From positions 1 through 7,593 of the forward strand of contig JAKAOD010000138.1 in the NCBI GenBank assembly GCA_021823365.1: a DNA stretch of 7,593 nucleotides, read 5' to 3'. Below the pieces are notes generated by a model that did not search any database, had not been told where the DNA came from, and saw only the letters and a program-made list of their open reading frames with translations. The DNA is from Actinomycetes bacterium (lineage in GTDB: Bacteria; Actinomycetota; Acidimicrobiia; Acidimicrobiales; Bog-793). Positions 1 through 5,799 of this stretch are shown here, piece after piece. The position numbers were made by a program, and so were the translations under genes. Position 1 is the first letter of the stretch, and every line of letters starts with the position of its first letter.

Positions 1-69
1 ACCCCGGTCGGCACCCCGGTCGGCACCCCGGTCGGCACCCCGGTCGGCACCCCGGTCGGCACCCCGGTC
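1..69 (+). repeat. 12-bp tandem repeat, in frame (TPVG)n
   Basis: Five perfect copies of accccggtcggc plus nine bases of a sixth start at base 1, so the array may continue upstream of the window. The unit is four codons (Thr-Pro-Val-Gly), so gain or loss of copies keeps the kinase frame. The copies are identical at the DNA level, third positions included, which suggests recent expansion by slippage or unequal crossing-over. Confidence 0.95.
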
Positions 70-510
70 ACGGAGCACCAGGGCGCCCAGGAGCCTGCTC
101 CGCCCGAGGACGGCGGGCGGGCGGGCGCGCCGAACGCTGACACCCAAGGCCCGGCAGCTCAGGTCAAAGTATCGACCCCGCCGAACGATTTGGGAGAGCC
201 GACGACGAACCCAGCCGTGCACGTTCCCAACGGGGGGAGCGTTCTCACGCGCCCCCCACGTGAGAACGTGCGGATCTCGGTCGTCGACCACGGAGTCGGG
301 ATTCCCGCGCGGGACCTCGACCGCATCTTCGAGCGCTTCTATCGCGTCGACCATGGGCGCAGCCGTGAGACCGGAGGGACCGGTCTCGGGCTCTCCATCG
401 TCCGCCACGTCGCGAGCAACCACCAGGGCTGGGTCGAGGTGGAGTCTCGCGAGGGAGAAGGCTCCACGTTCACCCTCGTCCTGCCGCTGCAGCTGGACAG
501 AAGCAGCTGA
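1..510 (+). CDS. Sensor histidine kinase, C-terminal ATP-binding part (5' truncated by window edge)
   Basis: This is the C-terminal end of a two-component sensor kinase; the frame is open from base 1 to the TGA at 508-510, so the start lies outside the window. From about base 268 it encodes the second half of a HATPase_c domain. Visible are the G1 box (DHGVGIP), the F box (RIFERFYRVD), the G2 box (GGTGLGLSIVRH) and the closing GEGSTFTLVLPL. This is the SenX3/PhoR pattern. The H box and N box are not in the window. The roughly 89 codons before the G1 strand are unlike any HATPase I know: TPVG repeats, then a Pro/Gly/Ala/Glu-rich stretch. In ordinary kinases only about ten residues separate the N-box helix from this strand. 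The response regulator gene follows after 56 bp on the same strand, so the two probably form one operon. The family call is firm; the meaning of the insert is not. Confidence 0.9.
   Translation, partial: TPVGTPVGTPVGTPVGTPVGTPVTEHQGAQEPAPPEDGGRAGAPNADTQGPAAQVKVSTPPNDLGEPTTNPAVHVPNGGSVLTRPPRENVRISVVDHGVGIPARDLDRIFERFYRVDHGRSRETGGTGLGLSIVRHVASNHQGWVEVESREGEGSTFTLVLPLQLDRSS
240..268. repeat. Perfect 10-bp inverted repeat inside the kinase gene
   Basis: CGTTCTCACG at 240-249 is exactly mirrored by CGTGAGAACG at 259-268, with a 9-base spacer of mostly C. It sits where the low-complexity linker meets the G1-box strand. No T-run follows, so it is not a standard terminator. It could be an mRNA hairpin, a dyad protein site, or a trace of how the insert arose. 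Confidence 0.8.
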
Positions 511-545
511 AGGAGCCTTCCGGGCACGTCCGGGCTCCGCCCCGG

Positions 546-564
546 TACCCTTCTCGCGAGAGGG
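546..564 (+). promoter_or_regulatory. Candidate -10 box and ribosome binding site of the response regulator gene
   Basis: TACCCT (546-551) fits the actinobacterial TAnnnT -10 pattern, and GAGAGGG (558-564) lies two bases before the ATG at 567 as a purine-rich ribosome binding site. A promoter here would let the regulator be made apart from the kinase. No -35 box was recognised, and the -10 match is short, so the promoter is weakly supported. Confidence 0.3.
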
Positions 565-566
565 CC

Positions 567-1325
567 ATGACGACCGATTCCCGACCCATCAACGTGCTCC
601 TCGCCGAGGACGAGGAATCGTTCGTCGACGCGCTCGTGATCGGGCTCGGTCGGGAGGGTTTCCGGGTCACCGTCGCGCGTGACGGCTCCGAGGCGTTGCG
701 GCTCTTCGACGAGAAGGAGCCAGACCTCATCCTCCTCGATTTGATGCTGCCGAAGGTGTCCGGGATCGACGTCTGCCGGGCCATCCGGAGCCGGTCGAGC
801 GTCCCGATCATCATCGTCACCGCGAAAGGTGCCGAGATCGACACGGTGGTCGGCCTAGAGGTCGGCGCCGACGATTACGTCACCAAGCCGTACAGGCTCC
901 GCGAGCTCGTCGCTCGCATCCGAGCGGTGATGCGCCGCGGCGCCGGTGGCGGGTACGGAGCTGCGAGCCGAGAGGACCGTCGAATGCCCGAGGCCGGGGA
1001 GGGGTCCCGCGAGGCGGGTGACGTGCGGGTCGACTTGGACACGCGACGCGTGTTCGTTCGCGGTGACGAAGTGCACCTGCGCCGCAAGGAGTTCGAGCTG
1101 CTCGCACTCCTGGTCGAGAACGCGGGGCGGGTCCTCACGCGAGACGTGCTGATCGACCGAGTGTGGGGCTCCGACTACATCGGGGACACGAAAACGCTGG
1201 ACGTGCACGTGAAGCGCCTCAGGTCGCGCATCGAGGTTGACCCTTCCCGTCCCGTCCTCATCACGACCGTGCGGGGCGTCGGGTACCGGTTCGACCCATC
1301 CGAGGTCACCGCACACCGTCCCTGA
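567..1325 (+). CDS. OmpR/PhoB-family response regulator, RegX3-like
   Basis: A 252-residue DNA-binding response regulator, the expected partner of the kinase just upstream. The receiver domain spans about residues 8-122. It has the acidic pair E14/D15, phospho-acceptor D58 in LLDLMLPKVSG, T85 in VTAKG, and K107 in the KPY motif, which is more often KPF. A Gly/Arg/Glu-rich linker (125-151) is long for the family. The winged-helix effector domain (about 153-247) contains RRKEFELLALL, the recognition region DTKTLDVHVKRLRSRIE and the wing TTVRGVGYRF, all close to RegX3. RegX3 in mycobacteria answers phosphate limitation through SenX3; the same role here is inference, since neither phoU nor pst genes are in view. 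The ATG start is backed by GAGAGGG upstream and by the receiver domain beginning at residue 8. The gene converges on serS. Confidence 0.93.
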   Translation: MTTDSRPINVLLAEDEESFVDALVIGLGREGFRVTVARDGSEALRLFDEKEPDLILLDLMLPKVSGIDVCRAIRSRSSVPIIIVTAKGAEIDTVVGLEVGADDYVTKPYRLRELVARIRAVMRRGAGGGYGAASREDRRMPEAGEGSREAGDVRVDLDTRRVFVRGDEVHLRRKEFELLALLVENAGRVLTRDVLIDRVWGSDYIGDTKTLDVHVKRLRSRIEVDPSRPVLITTVRGVGYRFDPSEVTAHRP

Positions 1326-1356
1326 CGACTCGGTCCGCGCACAGGGATCTCCTTCG

Positions 1357-1416
1357 GCCGCACCGTGGCCCGCCGCGCGCCGCACCGTGGCCCGCCGCGC
1401 GCCTCACCGTGGCCCG
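1357..1416. repeat. 22-bp tandem repeat between convergent genes
   Basis: A 22-bp unit starting caccgtggcccg begins at 1361 and 1383, and its first 12 bases recur at 1405. The first two copies are nearly identical. The third runs into the serS 3' end, so the serS stop codon (complement of 1404-1406) lies on it. The period is not a multiple of three and the array is non-coding apart from this overlap. The GGCC-containing units can form only short hairpins, and no T-run marks a classical terminator. Confidence 0.85.
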
Positions 1417-2708
1417 ATGGTCGGTTCGGGCCCGAACCAGGGGCTGAGCACATCGGGCAGGCGGACCGAGCCATCCGGCTGACGCCCCCACTCGACCAGC
1501 GCGGCCCACACGCGCGACCAGGCCAGGGCAGACCCGTTCAAGGTGTGGACGAAGACCGGGGGGCCGCCGGCCGCTGGACGGAAACGGACGTTGGCCCGCC
1601 GGGCCTGGTAGTCGCCGAACCAGCTGACCGACGACACCTCGAGCCACCGGTCAGAGCCCGGCGCGTAGACCTCGAGGTCGAAGGTCCTGGCTGAGGACGT
1701 ACCCAGATCGCCAGTGCACAGGTCGACGACCCGGTAGGGGAGGGCGAGAACGCGGAGCAACCCCTCCGCTCTCGCCAGGATGTCCGCGTGGAGCGCGCCC
1801 GCCTGCGCGGGAGTGGCGTACGCGAACAGCTCGACCTTCTCGAACTCGTGGACCCGCAACAACCCTCTCGTATCGCGCCCCGCGGCGCCCGCCTCCCGGC
1901 GGAAGCACTGCGACACCGCGGTCAGACGGACCGGCAGGTCGGCCTCCTCGAGGATCTCACCTCGGTGCATGGACGTGAGGGGCACCTCGGCAGTGGGGAT
2001 GGCCCAGAGGTCGTCGCGCTCGATGTGGTACGCCTCGTCCGCGAACTTGGGGAGGTGGCCCGTCGACACCATCGTCTCGGTCAGCACCAGGGTCGGCGGA
2101 CGGATCTCCTCGTACGCGTCCGCATGACGTGACAACGCCAACGACGTAAGCGCCCGCAAGAGGCGCGCCCCGTCCCCACGGTAAAGGGGGAACATCGACC
2201 CGGCCAGGCGCGCCCCTCTCGGCATGTCGAGGATGCCGAGGCTGCCCCCGACATCCCAATGCGGAACGCGCTGGTGCTCTCCCGGAACGGGCTCAGCGGT
2301 GCCGCGTTCCCAACCGGGCCACCAGTGGCGGAGGATCACGTTGTCCTCTGGTCCTGCACCGTCCGGCGCGTCCTCAGCGGGCAAATTCGGCATGACGAGC
2401 AGCAGACCTCGCAGATCGGCGGCCAGACGATCGACTTCCTGGGCCGCTTCCCTCTCCTCCTCGCCGACGCGGCGGCTCTCGTCGGCGAGCGTTGCCGCGC
2501 CGTCAGCGTCCCCTGCGCGCCTCCTGTCGCCGACTTCTCGCGACAGCCTCTTCACCTGCGCCCTCAGGGTCTCCTGCCGCGCGAGCGCGGCGCGGTGCTT
2601 CCCGTCGAGCCGCCCGATGGCGTCAACCTCTTCCGGAGGGATCCCGCGCCTGGCGAGTGCGGCCTTGACGCGCCGGGAGTCGTCACGGACGAGGTGAAGG
2701 TCGATCAT
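1404..2708 (-). CDS. serS: Seryl-tRNA synthetase
   Basis: A cytoplasmic class II aminoacyl-tRNA synthetase of 434 residues, close to the usual bacterial length; it charges tRNA-Ser with serine. The N-terminal tRNA-binding coiled coil covers about residues 28-105, after the typical opening MIDLHLVRDD. The catalytic core has the serine-site motif IPTAEVPLT (237-245), class II motif 2 around CFRREAG (268-274) with RVHEFEKVELF (285-295), the segment EVSSVSWFGDYQARRANVRF (357-376), and motif 3 in NGSALAWSRVWAALVE (391-406), keeping Arg399. Motif 3 and the C-terminus carry unusual tryptophans (W397, W401, W407, W424) where common SerRS enzymes have other residues. The frame stays open about 200 codons further upstream, but the ATG at 2708 is the family start and the upstream part overlaps the divergent ABC gene. 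It shares a 29-bp divergent spacer with that gene. No second serS is visible, so it is presumed the housekeeping enzyme. Confidence 0.95.
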   Translation of the reverse strand: MIDLHLVRDDSRRVKAALARRGIPPEEVDAIGRLDGKHRAALARQETLRAQVKRLSREVGDRRRAGDADGAATLADESRRVGEEEREAAQEVDRLAADLRGLLLVMPNLPAEDAPDGAGPEDNVILRHWWPGWERGTAEPVPGEHQRVPHWDVGGSLGILDMPRGARLAGSMFPLYRGDGARLLRALTSLALSRHADAYEEIRPPTLVLTETMVSTGHLPKFADEAYHIERDDLWAIPTAEVPLTSMHRGEILEEADLPVRLTAVSQCFRREAGAAGRDTRGLLRVHEFEKVELFAYATPAQAGALHADILARAEGLLRVLALPYRVVDLCTGDLGTSSARTFDLEVYAPGSDRWLEVSSVSWFGDYQARRANVRFRPAAGGPPVFVHTLNGSALAWSRVWAALVEWGRQPDGSVRLPDVLSPWFGPEPTIGPR

Positions 2709-2737
2709 TTGTCCGCCGACAGTAGCGTGGCCGTGGT
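2709..2737. promoter_or_regulatory. Candidate overlapping divergent promoters for serS and the ABC operon
   Basis: Only 29 bp separate the two divergent start codons. On the + strand TAGCGT (2723-2728) fits the TAnnnT -10 pattern and ends nine bases before the ATG at 2738. On the - strand TACTGT (2724-2719) fits the same pattern and ends ten bases before the serS ATG. The two hexamers share the TA step at 2723-2724. Initiation about seven bases after each hexamer would give leaders of only two to four bases, so both mRNAs would be nearly leaderless. No clear -35 box is seen for either. Confidence 0.45.
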
Positions 2738-3781
2738 ATGCGGGCCGATGGCCTCCCTTCTCCTCACGGGCGCGCCGCACCGGCCGTGCCTGTCGTCCGA
2801 TGCGACGACCTCGTCGTTCGCTACGGTCCCCGTACCGCGGTGGACCGCGTCTCGTTCGCCGCGGGGCGCGGTGAGGTGCTGTGCATCCTCGGTCCCAACG
2901 GCGCCGGCAAGACGTCGACGGTGGAGTGTCTCGAGGGTTACCGCCGACCTGCGGCGGGGGTCGTGCGCGTTCTCGGGCTCGACCCCGTCGCCGACCATGG
3001 ATCCCTCGTCTCGCAGATCGGTGTGATGCTCCAGCGCGGAGGCGTGTACCCGATGCTCCCCCCGCGGCGCGCGCTCCGCCTCTTCGCCTCCTACTACGAC
3101 AACCCCGAGGATCCCGAAATCCTCCTCGACCTGGTCCGGCTGCGGCCGGTGGCGCGTACCCCCTGGCGCCGACTCTCGGGGGGAGAGCAAGCGCGCCTCT
3201 CGCTGGCGCTCGCTCTGGTCGGTCGCCCCGATGTGCTGCTCCTCGACGAGCCCACCGCGGGAGTGGACCCCGAGGGGCGTCTCGCCGTGCGCGAGCTGAT
3301 CCGCGCCGCACGCGACCGGGGCGCCTGCGTCCTCCTCACGACCCACGAGCTCAACGAAGCCGAGCGACTCGCGGACCGGGTCCTCGTGCTCGCCCGTGGG
3401 TCCGTCGTCGCCGAGGGCAGCCCGGCATCCCTGATGGGCGAGCCGGGCACCACGAGGGAGGTGGCCTTCGGTGCCCCTCCGGGTCTCGACCTCGAGGCGC
3501 TTCGGTCGGTGATCGGTCGCGGCGTGACGGTGTCCGAGGAAGAGCCGGGCCGCTACCGGGTCGAGGCCCCGGTCTTCCCCGAGGCAGCCACTGGCGAGAC
3601 CGTGGCGCCCGACATCACGTCCGGCGCGCTCGCCGCCGCCGTCACGTCGTGGCTCGCTGAGCGCGACGTCGCCTTCCGGGACCTCCGAGTCGGTCGGTCG
3701 CTCGAGGACGCCTACCTCGACGTGCTGCGCTCCCACGACGAAGCGACGGACCTGTACCTGGACGGACGGAGGCGGCGATGA
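2738..3781 (+). CDS. ABC transporter ATP-binding protein (DrrA-like, ABC-2 type exporter)
   Basis: The cytoplasmic ATPase subunit of an ABC exporter, 347 residues. It has Walker A GPNGAGKT (52-59), the Q-loop glutamine at 99, signature LSGGE (146-150), Walker B LLLDEP (167-172) with the catalytic glutamate at 171, D-loop AGVD (174-177) and switch histidine H203, so it should be active. The C-terminal extension (about 240-335), ending in DLRVGRSLEDAYLDVL, is the tail seen in DrrA/CcmA-type ATPases that pair with ABC-2 permeases. Its stop overlaps the permease start by ATGA, so the two are translationally coupled. ATG 2738 is taken because of the candidate -10 box just upstream; GTG 2786 (codon 17) is a possible later start, as homology begins near residue 21. 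The substrate cannot be told. Adjacent ABC and ctaA genes also occur in mycobacteria, from memory, which hints at respiratory maturation rather than drug export. Confidence 0.92.
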   Translation: MRADGLPSPHGRAAPAVPVVRCDDLVVRYGPRTAVDRVSFAAGRGEVLCILGPNGAGKTSTVECLEGYRRPAAGVVRVLGLDPVADHGSLVSQIGVMLQRGGVYPMLPPRRALRLFASYYDNPEDPEILLDLVRLRPVARTPWRRLSGGEQARLSLALALVGRPDVLLLDEPTAGVDPEGRLAVRELIRAARDRGACVLLTTHELNEAERLADRVLVLARGSVVAEGSPASLMGEPGTTREVAFGAPPGLDLEALRSVIGRGVTVSEEEPGRYRVEAPVFPEAATGETVAPDITSGALAAAVTSWLAERDVAFRDLRVGRSLEDAYLDVLRSHDEATDLYLDGRRRR

Positions 3782-4524
3782 GCCTTTTCCGGCCGTTCGC
3801 CGCCCAGGTGGGGGCCGAAACGTACATGACGCTACGACGCGGCGAGACGCTCCTCCTCACCGTCGGGATCCCCGTCGCATTCCTCGTCTTCTTCTCGACG
3901 TCCCGCGTCGTGTCCACCGGTCCCGGGCCGGCAGTCTCGTTCTACGTCCCCGGCATCCTCGCCCTGGCGATCATGTCCACCGCCATGGTGTCGCTCGGAA
4001 TCGCGACGGGATTCGAGCGCGGGTACGGCGTGCTGAAACGCCTCGGCTCGACGCCGCTCGGGCGCCCTCGCCTCCTCGGGGCGAAGATCACCACCGTCTT
4101 CTTCGTGGAGGTGGTGCAGGCGGCGGTACTTGTACCCGTCGGCTACGCCCTCGGCTGGCATCCCGGGCACGGCCACGCCGGGGCCGGAGCCGCCGATGCG
4201 CTCGCTGCGGCGGTGCTCGCGACCGTTGCATTCGGCGGGATCGGGCTTTTCCTTGCAGGTGTGCTCCGCGCGGAGGTGAACCTTGCCGCTGCGAACGGCC
4301 TCTACCTGGTGCTGCTGCTCCTCGGCGGGATGGTCGTGCCGGTGGCAAAGCTTCCCGGTGCGCTCGCAGGCGTGGCGCGTGAGCTCCCGGCCGCGGCGCT
4401 CTCAGAGGCTCTGCACGCTGCACTCGGGACCGGCGGCCCCGTGCCGGACGCGGCGTGGGTGACGCTCGGCGCGTGGGCGGTCGGCTCGTCGGTGCTCTCG
4501 ACGCTCACCTTTCGCTGGGAGTGA
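3778..4524 (+). CDS. ABC-2 family transporter permease
   Basis: The membrane subunit partnering the ATPase before it, 248 residues. Six hydrophobic segments are visible at about residues 24-42, 55-77, 105-126, 140-163, 168-190 and 224-244, the usual six-helix layout of ABC-2 permeases. The cytoplasmic loop after helix 2 carries FERGYGVLKRLGSTPLGRPR (79-98), the amphipathic coupling region typical of the DrrB/NodJ group. A Gly/His/Ala-rich loop (128-139) links helices 3 and 4. The ATG overlaps the ATPase stop as ATGA, and GGAGG (3768-3772) sits five bases before it, so the start is firm. Its own stop overlaps a possible in-frame GTG start for ctaA at 4521 (GTGA), so ctaA may lie in the same operon. 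Family call firm; substrate unknown. Confidence 0.9.
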   Translation: MSLFRPFAAQVGAETYMTLRRGETLLLTVGIPVAFLVFFSTSRVVSTGPGPAVSFYVPGILALAIMSTAMVSLGIATGFERGYGVLKRLGSTPLGRPRLLGAKITTVFFVEVVQAAVLVPVGYALGWHPGHGHAGAGAADALAAAVLATVAFGGIGLFLAGVLRAEVNLAAANGLYLVLLLLGGMVVPVAKLPGALAGVARELPAAALSEALHAALGTGGPVPDAAWVTLGAWAVGSSVLSTLTFRWE

Positions 4525-4540
4525 CCCGGAGAGAGAGGAC

Positions 4541-4657
4541 GTGGCACCGTCCTCGAAGAACACCGCCGCCGTCGAGGGCAAAGGCGTACGGGCCGCCCGG
4601 GCAGCTCCTGACACCACCGCTACCATCGCTCGACGTGCGTTCGCCTGTCGCCACTGA
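4541..4657 (+). CDS. Possible micro-ORF (38 aa) overlapping the ctaA start
   Basis: A GTG at 4541 is preceded by a purine-rich stretch (GGAGAG at 4528-4533, seven bases before it), the best-looking ribosome binding site between the permease and ctaA. The frame runs 38 codons to a TGA at 4655-4657, past the GTG 4635 proposed as the ctaA start, in a different frame. The peptide is Ala/Arg/Thr-rich with no recognisable domain. It may be a leader peptide that couples to ctaA, or chance: the same ribosome binding site could serve an upstream ctaA start instead. Confidence 0.2.
   Translation: MAPSSKNTAAVEGKGVRAARAAPDTTATIARRAFACRH
4621..4626 (+). promoter_or_regulatory. Candidate -10 box of ctaA (leaderless start)
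   Basis: TACCAT matches TAnnnT and ends eight bases before the GTG at 4635. Transcription would then begin at or within a base or two of that codon, giving a leaderless mRNA, which agrees with the lack of a ribosome binding site directly before it. No convincing -35 box at normal spacing is seen. Confidence 0.35.
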
Positions 4658-5672
4658 CGCACCCAGCAGGCACCGGTCCCGTCTCCCACCGTCCACGGTC
4701 CGTCGCATCTCGATCGTCTCTCTCGTCTGCGTCGCAGCGATCCTGCTGTCCGGTGCCGCGGTGCGCCTCACGGGCTCTGGGCTCGGATGCTCGGACTGGC
4801 CGACGTGCTCGAAGGGCCGCCTGACGCCGCCGCTGCAGTACCACTCCCTCATCGAGTTCAGCAACCGCATGGTCACCATCGTCCTCGTCCTGGTGGTCGG
4901 CGCAACCTTCGTCGCGACGCTCCTCAGGCGGCCCTTCCGGCGTGACCTCGCATGGCTGTCGGGTGGCCTCATCGGCGGCGTGCTCGTGGAGGCGGTCATC
5001 GGTGGGATCGTCGTCTACTCGAAGCTGAACCCCTACCTCGTGATGGTGCACTTCCTGGCGACGGTGGTCCTGCTCGTCGATGCGGTGGTGCTGGTGCATC
5101 GAGCGAGCCGCGACTACTCGATACCGGGTCAGGTCCTCGTGCCTCGACCGGTGATCCTCCTCTCGCGTGGCCTCCTCGTGCTCGTCGCCGTCGTTCTGGC
5201 TGCTGGCGCGGCCACCACGGGCGCCGCTCCCGACGGAGGGAGCTCCCAGGGACAGGTGATCAAGCGGATCCCGGTGCCGCTGCGCGACATGGCGGAGCTC
5301 CATTCGACGCTCGCTCTCTTCCTGATCGGCGTCGTCCTCTCTCTGGCGGTCCTGCTGCATGCGCTCAGCGTGCCGGAACGAATACGGAAGGCCGCTCGGG
5401 TTCTCGTCGTGGTGCTGGTGCTCCAGGCGGTGGTCGGCTACACGCAGTACTTCACCCACCTCCCTGCGGCACTCGTCGAGGTGCACGAGCTCGGTGCGAC
5501 CGTGCTCGTCATCGGCGTGGTGCAGTATTTCCTCGCGCTGACCCACCACAGCCCCGAAATGGCGGCCGGTCCGTTGCAGGCGGTCTCCGGCAAGGCGAGG
5601 CAGGGCGGCGACGGGGCGCCGGGGGTGGTTGCGCCGGGTGCAGCGAAGAGCGCCGTGAGGGTCCGCTCCTGA
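4635..5672 (+). CDS. ctaA: Heme A synthase (CtaA/Cox15 family)
   Basis: An integral membrane enzyme that oxidises the C8 methyl of heme O to the formyl group of heme A, needed for aa3-type cytochrome oxidase. From GTG 4635 it is 345 residues, with about eight hydrophobic segments in two four-helix halves. Candidate heme ligands are H70 (before IEFSNR) and H139 (VMVHFLATV) in the first half, and H223 (AELHST) and H284 (VEVHELGATV) in the second. The extracytoplasmic pair C52/C58 in GLGCSDWPTC is the conserved redox pair. The EFxNR form with His five residues before Asn fits actinobacterial members, from memory. The last 35 residues are a Gly/Ala-rich tail. The start is uncertain: the frame is open upstream, GTG 4521 overlaps the permease stop as GTGA, and the added residues would be a low-complexity Pro/Arg stretch. 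GTG 4635 is preferred for length and its -10 box. It follows the ABC genes, with ctaB not in view. Confidence 0.9.
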   Translation: MRSPVATDAPSRHRSRLPPSTVRRISIVSLVCVAAILLSGAAVRLTGSGLGCSDWPTCSKGRLTPPLQYHSLIEFSNRMVTIVLVLVVGATFVATLLRRPFRRDLAWLSGGLIGGVLVEAVIGGIVVYSKLNPYLVMVHFLATVVLLVDAVVLVHRASRDYSIPGQVLVPRPVILLSRGLLVLVAVVLAAGAATTGAAPDGGSSQGQVIKRIPVPLRDMAELHSTLALFLIGVVLSLAVLLHALSVPERIRKAARVLVVVLVLQAVVGYTQYFTHLPAALVEVHELGATVLVIGVVQYFLALTHHSPEMAAGPLQAVSGKARQGGDGAPGVVAPGAAKSAVRVRS

Positions 5673-5699
5673 CGCAGCTCCGAACGACGCTGGTAGCGT
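5669..5699 (+). promoter_or_regulatory. Candidate tRNA-Glu promoter
   Basis: TAGCGT (5694-5699) is a TAnnnT -10 box, the same hexamer as in front of the ABC operon. CTGACG (5669-5674) is a fair -35 box with a 19-bp spacer. Initiation near 5706 would give about 20 bases of 5' leader before the mature tRNA at 5727. The -35 box overlaps the ctaA stop codon. Confidence 0.4.
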
Positions 5700-5707
5700 G
5701 CGCCGGA

Positions 5708-5723
5708 GTCCCGCGAACGGGAC
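5708..5723 (+). other. Hairpin between ctaA and tRNA-Glu
   Basis: GTCCCG and CGGGAC form a perfect 6-bp stem with a CGAA loop, ending three bases before the tRNA 5' end. No T-run follows, so as a terminator for ctaA it would be atypical. It would instead be the leader of the tRNA precursor if the promoter at 5694-5699 is used. Confidence 0.55.
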
Positions 5724-5726
5724 CGC

Positions 5727-5799
5727 GCCCCCAGCGTCTAGCTGCCCAGGACGCCGCCCTTTCAAGGCGGTAGCACGGGTTCGAATCCCGTTGGGGGCA
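5727..5799 (+). tRNA. tRNA-Glu (anticodon UUC), with altered core positions
   Basis: A 73-base cloverleaf with complete stems. The acceptor pairs 5727-5733 with 5792-5798, with discriminator A5799. The D stem is GTCT/GGAC, the anticodon stem CCGCC/GGCGG with loop CTTTCAA and anticodon TTC at 5761-5763, and the T arm ACGGG-TTCGAAT-CCCGT. Overall it matches bacterial tRNA-Glu closely. CCA is not encoded (CCG follows). Two near-invariant bases differ: position 8 is G (5734) instead of U, and position 18 is T (5743) instead of G, so the U8-A14 and G18-psi55 tertiary contacts are both lost. G19, A14 and the T loop are normal. It may be a decayed or specialised copy. The integrase gene begins 128 bases downstream, so its 3' end is a likely insertion site. 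Confidence 0.88.

Noticed and set aside
1..69. CRISPR-like array from regularly repeated units
   Set aside because: The copies are directly adjacent with no spacers, short (12 bp) and in frame with a coding gene.
530..545. GC-only hairpin (CCGGG/CCCGG) between kinase and regulator as a terminator or attenuator
   Set aside because: A 5-bp stem without a T-run is expected by chance in DNA this GC-rich.
2709..3311. Upstream extension of the serS frame by 201 codons
   Set aside because: The extension is Arg/Gly/Pro-rich shadow sequence antisense to the ABC ATPase, and the family N-terminus begins at the ATG at 2708.
2705..3736. Minus-strand frame of 343 codons opposite the ABC ATPase
   Set aside because: Charged, domain-free shadow of a gene with all ABC motifs.
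4608..4613. CTGACA as a -35 box for ctaA
   Set aside because: It is only seven bases from the candidate -10 box, far too close.
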